A stretch of DNA of 41,576 nucleotides from Woeseiaceae bacterium (GTDB taxonomy: Bacteria; Pseudomonadota; Gammaproteobacteria; Steroidobacterales; Woeseiaceae), in NCBI GenBank assembly GCA_021773035.1, contig JAJFKU010000054.1, positions 1 to 41,576 of the forward strand, read 5' to 3'. Below, piece after piece: positions 5,986-13,423 of the stretch. The position numbers and the translations under genes were made by a program. Each line of letters starts with the position of its first letter. Position 1 is the stretch's first letter. The notes beneath the pieces were generated by a model that ran no database searches, was not told the origin of the DNA, and saw only the letters and a list, made by a program, of their open reading frames with translations.

Positions 5986-6441
5986 TTAGGTTAAGGTTAA
6001 TGGTCTTTCGGCTCCACACAACGGAGCCACCGGCGTCACATCCGTGTCCAACGCGCAAATCTGGTACACAAAGTTCTGTGGCGTGGCATCCCCGCCCAAT
6101 GTGAGCTTAATGACCTCACTGGCCAGGATATTCCCATCAGCATCCCGCAGCGTGATCGTGGATTCATGGAGTGTGGAGGCGGGGTTCATCTGCCGGGTAA
6201 TCCCTAATTGGATGGTGCTAACACTGGTCGTCGGTTGGACAATGGCAAATGTGACGGGCGACATATTCGCCGCATCTGGTCCAATCCTGAATTCGTATTG
6301 TTCATAGGCGCCCCTAGTGCCGACTAAAATATCAAACACACACGGGCCATTCGTCAGTGGGCACGATTGCGGGGTTTGTGCGACCCCTACGCCCACATTC
6401 ACCGCCATCAACACAATCACTAGCCATAATTTGTTTTTCAT
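5986..6441 (-). CDS. Small secreted beta-rich protein
   Basis: 151 residues. MKNKLWLVIVLMAVNVGVGVAQ is a textbook Sec signal peptide with likely cleavage at VAQ. The mature part begins with two cysteines (CPLTNGPC) and consists of beta-type sequence (YEQYEFRIGPD, TLRDADGNILASEVIKL). It ends in VAPLCGAERPLTLT, a tail shared with the downstream Ala-rich protein. A strong AGGAGG lies 6 to 7 bases before the ATG. No enzyme motif is visible. Phage-encoded periplasmic or surface protein is the inference; the family is not recognised. Confidence 0.65.
   Translation of the reverse strand: MKNKLWLVIVLMAVNVGVGVAQTPQSCPLTNGPCVFDILVGTRGAYEQYEFRIGPDAANMSPVTFAIVQPTTSVSTIQLGITRQMNPASTLHESTITLRDADGNILASEVIKLTLGGDATPQNFVYQICALDTDVTPVAPLCGAERPLTLT
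6011..6031. repeat. 21-bp hairpin repeat, copy 2
   Basis: Identical to 5257-5277. Here the stem is a full six base pairs (GGCTCC with GGAGCC, 6010-6028). It lies at the 3' end of the secreted protein gene. Confidence 0.7.
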
Positions 6442-6456
6442 CTGTACCTCCTGTGG

Positions 6457-6549
6457 TTAACTGTCTGCTCTTGTCCCTTCTGATTTATCCAGCCCAAGCA
6501 TCGCTAGCGTTCGCTCCATATCGTCGTCCGGCCCCTTAATCTGCGCCAC
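6457..6549 (-). CDS. Possible 30-residue peptide overlapping the primase end
   Basis: GTG at 6549 lies inside the end of the primase-helicase gene in another frame and opens 30 codons (MAQIKGPDDDMERTLAMLGL and a polar tail) that fill the otherwise empty gap before the secreted protein. The sequence is protein-like, but no convincing Shine-Dalgarno site precedes the GTG, so this is tentative. Confidence 0.3.
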   Translation of the reverse strand: MAQIKGPDDDMERTLAMLGLDKSEGTRADS

Positions 6550-8239
6550 CTGGCTCAATGAAATCATAATATCTTCCAGTGAGAACGTCGTAATGCAGCC
6601 TCCCCGCCCCAATCTTGCCCACCTCCTTAAATCTCACCTTCTGCACATGAATCTGGACAGGGGCTAACTGGTCGTCCACGTCCCTAAAAACAGTGATATT
6701 GACGTCGGCCCGGTTCCTCCAATGAGCCGAGCCGGAAATATCCCAAGGGTTCGGCACTCGGTAGGTCCCATCCTCTCTGGGCTGCATCTTTGTCGGGTGA
6801 GCCACCACCCAAACATGCACCCCTGCATTCTGGGCAAATTTCCGAATTTTAGATAAGCCCATCGAAATGAACTCCGTTTCCGTCATCCCTGCCGGTCGTC
6901 GGTGGTCAAATTCATTCCATGGGTCCAGCACCAGCCCTTGGATATTATGCCTCAACACCAATTGCTGTGCCGCCTTGAGAACTTGGTCCACGGTAAGCAT
7001 CTCCTGGGCTGCGATGAAATGAAAATGGCCCTTTGCTACTTCAAAAAACCCTGCTAATTCCCCAAGCGTCATTCGCTCATGCGGCCCTTTTTTGAATGGC
7101 TTCCCGATAATCAACTCGGCAAGTTTCTGGGCATGTCGTGCAAGGGGCATATTTTCTGGTGAGCATATTGCAAAGCTCCACCCATACTGGTTCTTCAGAT
7201 TCACCATCAAAGCATCTAACCACTGGCTCTTTCCGTGGTTGGGGATGCCGGTCACTATTGTCATTTCCCCAAGCCTCACCCGGTAAAGGTCCTCAATATT
7301 TTTCCACCCAGTCGATACTCCTCCTATCCCATCACTTTGATAGAGCAAGAATGTTTCGTCTATGAGATCCTCAATGGGATAGACTCCCTCTATCGGGAAT
7401 GGCTTATAGTTTTTCAATGCCTCCCTGACGCCATCAGCCCCGTGAGCCAACAACGTATCATTGGCATCCTTGCACCCTTGCGGCCATTCCACTCGGTAGC
7501 ATCTCTCTACCCCAAGCCGCCTTGCGAGTTCCTGCTCTAGCAGCTTCCCCGGCTCATCATTGTCAACGGCAATAAATATCTTCTTCAGAGGTTTAAGGAA
7601 TTCCTCGCAGTTAGCCAGAAATTCAAATTTTCGATCCATGACCTTTGCGTTTTTCGATGGTGCCCCATCTGGCACACTCACGACATTCGTAGACCCACAC
7701 TGAAAGATGGCCATCGCATCAAGCTCGCCCTCTACGATAATGGCAGCGTCTTGATCGACAAGGCTATCCACATTAAACAGGATCTTTTCTGCCCCCTTGT
7801 ATTGCCGGAAGGCTTTGCAATCTAGCCCCCGATATTTAATATTGACCACTTCCCCGTATTTATAAAATGGGAATGCCAACACCAACACTTCCCCTAGATC
7901 ATCATTCATCCACGCGACCAGTTCATTCACTTTGAATCGGGCAACGGTATCTGGGAAGATGCCCCTTGATGTAAAAAACGATTGCATAGGGTCCGACGCT
8001 CTGGTTGTTTGCGGGACATAGTTTGGACGGTACACAAAACTCGGGGAGACTTGTTCCCCTTCCTTCAACCCACCAGCCCACCCGCAATGGTGACATTGCC
8101 ATGCGCCCTTTTCTGTGTTGACACTCAAGCACCTGTCTCTTTTTTTCTTTCGCCCCTCTGAGCATTTAGGGCAAGTTGTCGCAACCTCCCCCACCCTTGA
8201 TTGGTCTACAATAATCCCATAATCTTGAAATGTTTCCAT
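6536..8239 (-). CDS. Bifunctional DNA primase-helicase (T7 gp4 / Twinkle type)
   Basis: 567 residues, the usual size for the family. The N-terminal zinc ribbon has CPKC (about residue 24) and CHHC (about 50). The TOPRIM core shows IIVEGELDAMAI and the acidic IAVDNDEPG. The RecA-like DnaB helicase part has Walker A GIPNHGKSQ, Walker B GLVLDPWNEFDH and WVVAHPTK. It would prime and unwind DNA at the phage fork, with the host supplying polymerase since none is seen here. It lies directly after the replication organiser gene. All key motifs are intact, so the call is firm. Confidence 0.95.
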   Translation of the reverse strand: METFQDYGIIVDQSRVGEVATTCPKCSEGRKKKRDRCLSVNTEKGAWQCHHCGWAGGLKEGEQVSPSFVYRPNYVPQTTRASDPMQSFFTSRGIFPDTVARFKVNELVAWMNDDLGEVLVLAFPFYKYGEVVNIKYRGLDCKAFRQYKGAEKILFNVDSLVDQDAAIIVEGELDAMAIFQCGSTNVVSVPDGAPSKNAKVMDRKFEFLANCEEFLKPLKKIFIAVDNDEPGKLLEQELARRLGVERCYRVEWPQGCKDANDTLLAHGADGVREALKNYKPFPIEGVYPIEDLIDETFLLYQSDGIGGVSTGWKNIEDLYRVRLGEMTIVTGIPNHGKSQWLDALMVNLKNQYGWSFAICSPENMPLARHAQKLAELIIGKPFKKGPHERMTLGELAGFFEVAKGHFHFIAAQEMLTVDQVLKAAQQLVLRHNIQGLVLDPWNEFDHRRPAGMTETEFISMGLSKIRKFAQNAGVHVWVVAHPTKMQPREDGTYRVPNPWDISGSAHWRNRADVNITVFRDVDDQLAPVQIHVQKVRFKEVGKIGAGRLHYDVLTGRYYDFIEPGGAD

Positions 8240-8250
8240 TGCTCTTCCCC

Positions 8251-9009
8251 CTAAAATGCTACCCTTATTTTTCCCGTCTTTGGGTCTTTTTGCCCAGGAC
8301 GAACAACCGCCCCCGGCTTCACCATCCCCAATTGCCCCACATACCCCTCACACTTCGTTTTTCCGAATAATGTCTCAGGCCTTAAAAATGCCATCATTTT
8401 TTCATCTGTGGCCCACTCTTTCACCTTCTCATCCACCACCGACTTCAATTGATCCAAACTAAATTGCTTAAGTCTCGCCTTAGCCAACTCCCCACTGGCC
8501 CCGTTTGTAGAATATTTTCTCCCCGCCTTTTTATTCAAGTATTCCAACAACTGCACATGGTCGGGCTTGCCCGACATATAATCTTTCTTAAGATTATTAT
8601 CGGACTCGGATACGGAATCGGATACGTAAGAGGGGGCATTTTCATGCATCTGCGAACAGATGTTTGCAGATGTTTGCATGTGTGGGTCAGGATGTTTACT
8701 TTTTTTTGCTCTTGGCTCCCCCTGGTATCTTGCGAAGTTCACGAACTCGCCATACCGCCTTCCTGAATTTTCGTATAAAATCAACGTGTTAACATTTGCA
8801 AGCAACTGCAAACATTTACAAACATCTTCAACCGTTTCCTTACAGCCCAAAGGGAAGCACGTATTTTTAATGGCCATTGGGTCGGCCTCGAAACGTCCAA
8901 AATCGTCAGTCAGGGTTAAAATCCTCCAAAACAGCCGTTCCTGGAAATTCGTCAATTTTTGTAGGGTCGGGCTGGTTCGACAGCACTCCCTGATGAATCG
9001 GTTGGGCAT
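8251..9009 (-). CDS. Replication organiser / initiator with Phg_2220_C domain
   Basis: 252 residues. The N-terminus (SPTLQKLTNFQERLFWRILT, then DDFGRFEADP) is the winged-helix-like start of phage replisome organisers. The C-terminus (LLEYLNKKAGRKYS, LDQLKSVVDEKVKEW, FLRPETLFG) is the Phg_2220_C domain. Such proteins bind the phage origin and help load the helicase. The gene lies immediately upstream of the primase-helicase. Pairs of short repeats inside it (8659-8678 and 8807-8826) could be binding sites, as with lambda O. Start supported by AGAGG six bases before the ATG. Confidence 0.85.
   Translation of the reverse strand: MPNRFIRECCRTSPTLQKLTNFQERLFWRILTLTDDFGRFEADPMAIKNTCFPLGCKETVEDVCKCLQLLANVNTLILYENSGRRYGEFVNFARYQGEPRAKKSKHPDPHMQTSANICSQMHENAPSYVSDSVSESDNNLKKDYMSGKPDHVQLLEYLNKKAGRKYSTNGASGELAKARLKQFSLDQLKSVVDEKVKEWATDEKMMAFLRPETLFGKTKCEGYVGQLGMVKPGAVVRPGQKDPKTGKIRVAF
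8659..8826. repeat. Iteron-like decamer pairs inside the replication gene
   Basis: GATGTTTGCA occurs twice in tandem at 8659-8678, with a partial third copy (GATGTTTA) at 8691-8698. On the other strand a tandem pair of near copies (GATGTTTGTA and AATGTTTGCA) lies at 8807-8826, next to an AT-rich stretch at 8767-8800. Short tandem sites in an initiator gene suggest a replication origin, as in lambda; this is inference. Confidence 0.4.
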
Positions 9010-9273
9010 TACTTACCTCTTGTTGGGTGTCTGCCATCGGTACGATTTACACCGTATTCAGGCATGAGGTGGTTCTACCTTGGGAGTCCAGACCATCCCA
9101 CTTTTTTTTGCATTTGACTAATTTTGATGTTTTTCATGCCAATAGTTTCTAATTATTACATTGCAAGCGTAAAGTGTTGGGGGCTGCCTGGCGTTATTCC
9201 TTCACCGTGTTAAAACCAGCCCCCTCCACTCTCATCGCCCATCCTTCCCTCTAGCCTAACGTCTACAGGGAAT
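9010..9273. other. 264-bp gap with long hairpin and micro-ORFs
   Basis: No gene of normal size lies here. An 8-bp perfect inverted repeat (GGGGGCTG 9179-9186, CAGCCCCC 9217-9224) could fold with a loop of about 30 bases in the transcript leading to the replication gene; a further CCAG/CTGG pairing is possible. Two short leftward frames follow: 20 codons at 9075-9137 and 18 codons at 9009-9065, the latter ending in a TAATG overlap with the replication gene start. They may act as leader peptides. No convincing promoter was found. Confidence 0.4.
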
Positions 9274-9687
9274 CTATGGCCGGGATGGACGGCCTTTCAC
9301 CATTCCATGAATAATTACTTCTACTCCTGGATTGGATATATCCACCTCCCAGGAATCACTAAACCCCTTTACGTACTTCCATCCATCATTTTCAATGGCC
9401 CCATACTCAACCAATGCGTCAAGTATGAATTTCTTTCCCACCGCGATATTATCGGGGTCCCTTCGGCGGCCCTTCTCCATCCACACAAATTCCAAATAGG
9501 CGGATATGAGAATGGGGACCTTGGCCTTGGAAATGGCAGACTGACACCGCATCCCCCACTCCGATTTCATGATGGAGTAGGGTTGATAGGCTTGTTTGCC
9601 TTTTTTGGCCGCTAAAATGATTTGGTTAAGCCCTGGCAAGGGACCAGGGATAAAAAAGCTGCGGAAGACTTCTTTCATGTGATGCAC
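9274..9687 (-). CDS. rusA: RusA-type Holliday junction resolvase
   Basis: 137 residues. The RusA pattern is clear: FFIPGPLPGLNQI near the start, the metal-binding RRRDPDNI (two catalytic aspartates), then KKFILDALVEYG and ENDGWKYV. RusA cuts Holliday junctions and branched DNA formed in phage recombination or before packaging. It sits in the replication and recombination block, just before the replication gene. Length and motif order match the family. ATG 9687 is used; ATG 9678 would be four residues from it and equally possible. Confidence 0.92.
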   Translation of the reverse strand: MHHMKEVFRSFFIPGPLPGLNQIILAAKKGKQAYQPYSIMKSEWGMRCQSAISKAKVPILISAYLEFVWMEKGRRRDPDNIAVGKKFILDALVEYGAIENDGWKYVKGFSDSWEVDISNPGVEVIIHGMVKGRPSRP

Positions 9688-9693
9688 CCCTTA

Positions 9694-9954
9694 TCAACCC
9701 CCAACGTGGCGAGACGGCTGGTTGTTTGGATTTCTTGCCATGGCTCCCACCCATTCGCTACCATCGTGTTGACAGGGAAAGTATACATGGGTTTTAGTCC
9801 AAAGGGTAAAGGGTGTGCCCTCTACTTTTCCATACCCATCATCAAAATATCCATAGAGCTGTTCTAGTGTGAGCGTCGTGTCTATGACGTTCTCCCATGA
9901 GTCCCCGGTTTCTTTCAGTGCATCAGATATTAATTCTTTCCATCTAGTCATCAT
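9694..9954 (-). CDS. Conserved small phage protein (TLEQL..FDDGYG family)
   Basis: 86 residues. The pattern TTLTLEQLYGYFDDGYG, then EGTPFTLWTKTHVYFP, YDG-like HDGSEWVGAMARNP and a final RHVGG belongs to a family widespread in unrelated phages with no assigned function. It overlaps the upstream gene by four bases and is followed seven bases later by RusA, so it is part of the replication operon. No catalytic residues can be assigned. Confidence 0.75.
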   Translation of the reverse strand: MMTRWKELISDALKETGDSWENVIDTTLTLEQLYGYFDDGYGKVEGTPFTLWTKTHVYFPCQHDGSEWVGAMARNPNNQPSRHVGG

Positions 9955-10262
9955 GCGCCTTTCTTTACGTGATGGATATTCACCTTGGCCAGCTCATCAT
10001 AGTACGGGTTCCAGCTACAGTTCACGCAGGATACTCTGATCCCTTCCAACCCACAGCTCATCAGCATCAACCCCCCGCATCGTCGGCATGTTGTTGGGGT
10101 CTGATGATCTATTTCAGGGGTCTCTGGTTTGAATGTGACACCGGGAGGCGCATTATGCCCTCGCTTAAACTTCTTTGGTTCCCCCTCGAAAATCCCCTTT
10201 GAGGCATTCGTGAATTTATAGACCCCAGCATCTTCGCCGCATCCGCATCGGCATTCACCCAT
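9951..10262 (-). CDS. Small double zinc-binding protein
   Basis: 103 residues. It starts MGECRCGCGEDAG and includes FKRGHNAPP, a pattern seen in phage proteins that bind one zinc at the N-terminus. A second four-cysteine ribbon follows (CRRCGG, then CVNC about 20 residues later). Nucleic-acid binding is likely by analogy only. The stop overlaps the next gene's ATG. The 65-bp gap upstream contains only a weak 6-bp hairpin (10281-10298). Confidence 0.7.
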   Translation of the reverse strand: MGECRCGCGEDAGVYKFTNASKGIFEGEPKKFKRGHNAPPGVTFKPETPEIDHQTPTTCRRCGGLMLMSCGLEGIRVSCVNCSWNPYYDELAKVNIHHVKKGA

Positions 10263-10327
10263 TTCAATGCTCCCTTCGGTGCTCTGTATCAGCAGAGCTG
10301 ATCAAGGTTTTGTTGACCATGACCGCC

Positions 10328-10579
10328 TTAAATCCCATCCTCTCTTTGGGCGCGAATCTTCATGGCTCCATACATATGCTTGGCATTCGCGTTGGCCTTC
10401 TCAATTAAGGCCGTAATTTTTTTCTCTGTGTATTGCTTGCGTTCTTGGGCGCTGAGACTGCGGCACCCGAGGGCTTGGGTTAATTCTGGGGTTCGCCCAC
10501 TGAGGCCGTTGAATTTGTCGAGATTGTTTTGGTTTCGACCTTTCGGTGTTTTCCGCATAACCTCGCGCCGATTGATCAT
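10328..10579 (-). CDS. Small basic hypothetical protein
   Basis: 83 residues from ATG 10579, which overlaps the upstream stop (ATGA) and follows AGGTGGGG at good distance; a GTG at 10588 would add three residues. It is strongly basic (RREVMRKTPKGRNQNN, then ERKQYTEKKITALIEKANANAKHMYGAMK), and the C-terminal half is helical. Nucleic-acid binding is plausible from charge alone. No family is recognised. Confidence 0.6.
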   Translation of the reverse strand: MINRREVMRKTPKGRNQNNLDKFNGLSGRTPELTQALGCRSLSAQERKQYTEKKITALIEKANANAKHMYGAMKIRAQREDGI

Positions 10580-10815
10580 TCGCCCCACCTTTTCTTTTTT
10601 TCTTTACCAAACCAATCCATCACTTGTTCATGATGATCGAATTCAGATTCGTAGCCGCAAAACTTTGCCATCAGGCCGAGGTCAATCAGATTCAAGTAAT
10701 CGTGATACCGTAGGATGGAAGGGGTAGGCGAAGGCTTTACGACAAGGATCATTTCCTTTGAGAATAATTCACCTAGCCAAATAATGGGCCTGCCTTGGAT
10801 TCTCAATTGAGCCAT
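10576..10815 (-). CDS. Small hypothetical protein
   Basis: 79 residues starting MAQLRIQGRPIIWLGELFS and ending in a Lys-rich tail (FGKEKKKRWGE). ATG 10815 overlaps the stop of the 53-residue gene upstream, and its own stop overlaps the next start, so it lies in a tightly coupled string downstream of the recombination genes. No motif is recognised. Confidence 0.6.
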   Translation of the reverse strand: MAQLRIQGRPIIWLGELFSKEMILVVKPSPTPSILRYHDYLNLIDLGLMAKFCGYESEFDHHEQVMDWFGKEKKKRWGE

Positions 10816-10976
10816 CAGTATTTGTAATCCTTCACCTCAATGAAGATGGGTTTCATGGTTTCCTTTGCGACTTTCATGGCTTCCTCCTGATGACTAGACG
10901 GAATTTTGAAAACCACCGTGGCTTCCCCCTCCTTATCAAACGATACTTTGAACACCGAACCGGCTAGCTTTATCAT
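10815..10976 (-). CDS. 53-residue conserved-looking small protein
   Basis: ATG 10976 overlaps the TGA of the annealing-type protein (ATGA), and the stop overlaps the next ATG, filling exactly the space between two genes. The sequence (KLAGSVFKVSFDKEGEATVVF, shortened to its core FKVSFDKEGEATVVFKIP) reads as two beta strands followed by a helix (EEAMKVAKETM) and a last strand. Small companions of this kind are frequent beside phage recombination genes. Function unknown. Confidence 0.7.
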   Translation of the reverse strand: MIKLAGSVFKVSFDKEGEATVVFKIPSSHQEEAMKVAKETMKPIFIEVKDYKY

Positions 10977-11866
10977 GTTGGTTGTGATTCTGGTTCAGTT
11001 GGTGCCAAGGCTGTCAGTTCCATATAGCCCTTTTGGTTGGTGTCCCATTGAAAGGCCAGATAGTTATCACTTCCCACATAATCATTAAGGGTTTCGTCGT
11101 CCCATCCTTCAGGCAAGTGAAGCGCGCTAATTTCAAACACCGATTCGTCTTCAAGTTGAAAGGTGAGAATTCGCCGTTTCCAACTCTTTTTGCCTGTTTG
11201 CCCTTGCTTTACTTCAAAATTTGCTAGTAAGCCAGCGTTCCATTTCCCTTGCGGTAAATGCTTGGGATGATCCCCATCATTTATGACGAGTTCTTTCGTG
11301 GAATCTTCCTCGAGGTCTTGTGCAAAAATGTCCGAGGCTGCGCACACCGTCAGCACGGCGTCAACTAGCGCCCGCTTCTTGGCCATTTTCAGAATCGTGT
11401 TAGACAGGTCGAAGGGGTTCGTCTTCACTTGCTTGATTGAGGACCCATCACGGCTATATTTTTTCCTTCGGTCGGGGTCGTCCCTATCGTCAAATTCCTC
11501 ATCGCAAATAGACCGCCGCCATTTGAATTTGTCTTCCTCACTCGTACATTCACCGATGCCAGATCCTAAAAACCGGCCAGTCATCATTGATGTGATTCGA
11601 CACGTTACTCGATAGCCGACTTTTCCATCTTCTCCAGGGAATAGCTCTAAGACTTCTGGGTCTGCCGCAAGTCGAAAGGTGCTCATAAGTTTTTCCGCAC
11701 CAGGCTTAAGCAATGTTGGCTTATTTCCACACCCTGGTACTACGCCATAGTGCTCACCACTTTTCATGACAGCTTTCATAGTTTGCTGAATGATATTCAC
11801 CTGCGCTCTAAGCTCTGGCCCATTTAAAGGCCCTTCTGTTCTATCGGGTACAAGTACTTGATCCAT
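10973..11866 (-). CDS. Probable phage recombination protein, candidate ssDNA-annealing protein
   Basis: 297 residues. The pattern QVNIIQQTMKAVMKSGEHYG, then PGCGNKPTLLKPGAEKLM and GRFLGSGIGECTSEEDKF, belongs to a family common in phage recombination operons and usually left unnamed. The helix ILKMAKKRALVDAVLTV resembles the 'K-x-R-A-x-V-D-A' helix of RecT/ERF/Rad52-like annealing proteins. The neighbours (a RecB-like nuclease directly upstream by one-base overlap and the coiled-coil partner before it) support strand annealing during recombination. The residues after about 215 look like a separate beta domain. The annealing role is an inference. Confidence 0.65.
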   Translation of the reverse strand: MDQVLVPDRTEGPLNGPELRAQVNIIQQTMKAVMKSGEHYGVVPGCGNKPTLLKPGAEKLMSTFRLAADPEVLELFPGEDGKVGYRVTCRITSMMTGRFLGSGIGECTSEEDKFKWRRSICDEEFDDRDDPDRRKKYSRDGSSIKQVKTNPFDLSNTILKMAKKRALVDAVLTVCAASDIFAQDLEEDSTKELVINDGDHPKHLPQGKWNAGLLANFEVKQGQTGKKSWKRRILTFQLEDESVFEISALHLPEGWDDETLNDYVGSDNYLAFQWDTNQKGYMELTALAPTEPESQPT

Positions 11867-12387
11867 TATCTATTTCTCCATTGATGAACAGCCTTCGCGT
11901 TTAAAAATATGGCCCACAAATCATGGCGTTTTTTGAGTTTGTGTACCTGAATAGTGGCATCCATTTTGCACTGGACTAAGGCCACGCCATGACAGTTTGG
12001 CACCAAATGGCGATATGCCTCACCTTGGATAAGATTTTGTTCCGAGATGTTATCCGCAAACTTCCAATCAATGACCCACAATTTGTGTTTCCACACGGCC
12101 ACCAAGTCAGGATGCCCGCAAAACCCTAAATCGCTTGAATACAATTTCTCGGCTGAGACAAATTCCAACCCCGCATCCAACACCCATTGACGAGAGGCCA
12201 ACAGGCGCTTCTGTTCTGTGGTGTAAAAATCATCCATGCTGGCCCATCGTTCGGGCTGGTTGATGTGACGCACCCACCCTTCCATGTAGGCATGTAGCCG
12301 CGTTCCACGGTCCAGGGCTTCCTGCGGTACGAAGTCCAGCGAACCGGGGTAAAGAAGTGAAAGAATGGTTGAAACTCTAGGCGTCAT
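11866..12387 (-). CDS. PD-(D/E)XK nuclease of the RecB / phage exonuclease type
   Basis: 173 residues. The nuclease core is readable: RGTRLHAYMEGW near residue 30 (the motif-I His helix), GHPDLVAVW with the first metal aspartate, then LWVIDWKFA, the (D/E)xK motif, and a downstream Gln/Tyr helix (NLIQGEAYRHL). Such enzymes resect DNA ends for single-strand annealing. It overlaps the annealing-type gene by one base and follows the coiled-coil protein gene directly, forming a three-gene recombination cassette. Confidence 0.85.
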   Translation of the reverse strand: MTPRVSTILSLLYPGSLDFVPQEALDRGTRLHAYMEGWVRHINQPERWASMDDFYTTEQKRLLASRQWVLDAGLEFVSAEKLYSSDLGFCGHPDLVAVWKHKLWVIDWKFADNISEQNLIQGEAYRHLVPNCHGVALVQCKMDATIQVHKLKKRHDLWAIFLNAKAVHQWRNR

Positions 12388-13023
12388 TTATACTGTTCTC
12401 ACCATTGAAGTTAATTCTTCTGTAAGTGTTGCCCCTGGCACTTCAAGGCCTTGCCTCAACACGGATTGGATTCGTTTATCATTACGAATTCGGTCAAAAA
12501 ATTGTTCGGGTATTTTTGACTCATCGACAATGACCAGGCGCTTACGAGATACAATTCCAAACCCTCCCCCAACTGTTGCTTTCGTGGCCTTTGGTTGAGG
12601 CAACACCATGGGAGGCTTCACCTTTGAGGGGTCTTTGCCTTTTGCCTCGGCGCTGGCTACACGTTTGGCAAAGAGTTTGCTTTGTCGTTCTTGTTCATCT
12701 CTCGCTCGTTTGGCTTCTACGCGCTTCCAATCCAGCAGCGCATTTCTTAGTTGCTGGTCGGCTAGCGCCAAAGGGTACAGTGCCTTATCACGGATTGTTT
12801 CTTGCGCTTTCAGGCTTTTCGCTGCGGAGTCTTTTGCTGTCTTTGCTGGTAACAAGAATTCAGCAAACCACGTTTTCCATTTTTTCAATTCTCGATTGAT
12901 TTCCACCACTTGGTTTGACCCATGAATATAGGCTTCCTGGCTTTCAATCTTGGCTGGGATACCACCACAAAACCTAGTAATCTCCTGACTCACTTTTTCG
13001 ACTTCGGATACCGCTACGGTCAT
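12388..13023 (-). CDS. Coiled-coil protein of phage recombination cassette
   Basis: 211 residues. The build matches a phage family found beside RecB-like nucleases: an N-terminal helix with a Lys-rich middle (FLLPAKTAKDSAAKSLKAQE, DALYPL-type 'LYPLALADQQLRNALLDW'), a long charged coiled coil (RVEAKRARDEQERQSKL), a Pro-rich linker, and a C-terminal domain (RKRLVIVDESKIPEQFF, then GLEVPGATLTEE). The C-terminal pattern 'K.P..F...D...I...V..G....PG' is characteristic. The function is unproven. The start overlaps the upstream TGA (ATGA). Confidence 0.75.
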   Translation of the reverse strand: MTVAVSEVEKVSQEITRFCGGIPAKIESQEAYIHGSNQVVEINRELKKWKTWFAEFLLPAKTAKDSAAKSLKAQETIRDKALYPLALADQQLRNALLDWKRVEAKRARDEQERQSKLFAKRVASAEAKGKDPSKVKPPMVLPQPKATKATVGGGFGIVSRKRLVIVDESKIPEQFFDRIRNDKRIQSVLRQGLEVPGATLTEELTSMVRTV

Positions 13024-13148
13024 GTTGCCTCCTTTTTGTTTGGTTTACGCCTTCGTTTATAGACCGCATGGCTCTTGGGTATTACCCGTTCGATAAACCT
13101 GAGATAACTGGATATTATCTGCGCTTTAAGGTGGGCAATTTGATTCAT
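13020..13148 (-). CDS. 42-residue basic small protein
   Basis: ATG 13148 overlaps the TGA of the gene before it (ATGA) and follows GAGGGAG six bases earlier, so it is preferred to an in-frame ATG at 13205. The peptide has a helix (NQIAHLKAQIISSYLRFIERV) and a very basic tail (KRRRKPNKKEAT). It overlaps the next ATG by four bases. Function unknown. Confidence 0.55.
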   Translation of the reverse strand: MNQIAHLKAQIISSYLRFIERVIPKSHAVYKRRRKPNKKEAT

Positions 13149-13423
13149 GCAAGCTCCCTCGCTGTTTTGTGTTTGATAATTTTCGCTCCGCATGTCATAC
13201 GCCACTGGTCCCGCTGGTAGGGGTCATCGAACTTGGGACACAAAAGATCCACGCGGACACAATCTTGTCCACGCCGATCAAATAATACTCGCTTGACGCT
13301 TAGAGGTCTGGCGGGAACGGTTGAGGTGTATTTTCGCTGGAGTCGTGCGTGAACGCAGAGCCACACCAGCCCCAGCAACCCCCCACTAGCACAGCCCAGT
13401 AGGTAATAGAAGCCGCTACCCAT
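13145..13423 (-). CDS. Small membrane-anchored protein
   Basis: 92 residues. The N-terminus MGSGFYYLLGCASGGLLGLVWLCV, which in core is YYLLGCASGGLLGLVWL, is one membrane span; the LLGC context also loosely resembles a lipobox. The following part is basic, then comes a soluble domain with DRRGQDCVRVDLLCPKF. The start overlaps the end of the 90-residue gene. No family recognised; an early membrane protein of unknown role. Confidence 0.55.
   Translation of the reverse strand: MGSGFYYLLGCASGGLLGLVWLCVHARLQRKYTSTVPARPLSVKRVLFDRRGQDCVRVDLLCPKFDDPYQRDQWRMTCGAKIIKHKTARELA

Noticed and set aside
8909..9038. 43-codon frame overlapping the start of the replication gene (begins MADTQQEVSNAQ)
   Set aside because: It lacks a ribosome site and overlaps the well-supported N-terminus of the replication organiser in another frame.
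10281..10298. 6-bp stem GCTCTG/CAGAGC as a terminator
   Set aside because: Short stem and no T-run on either strand.
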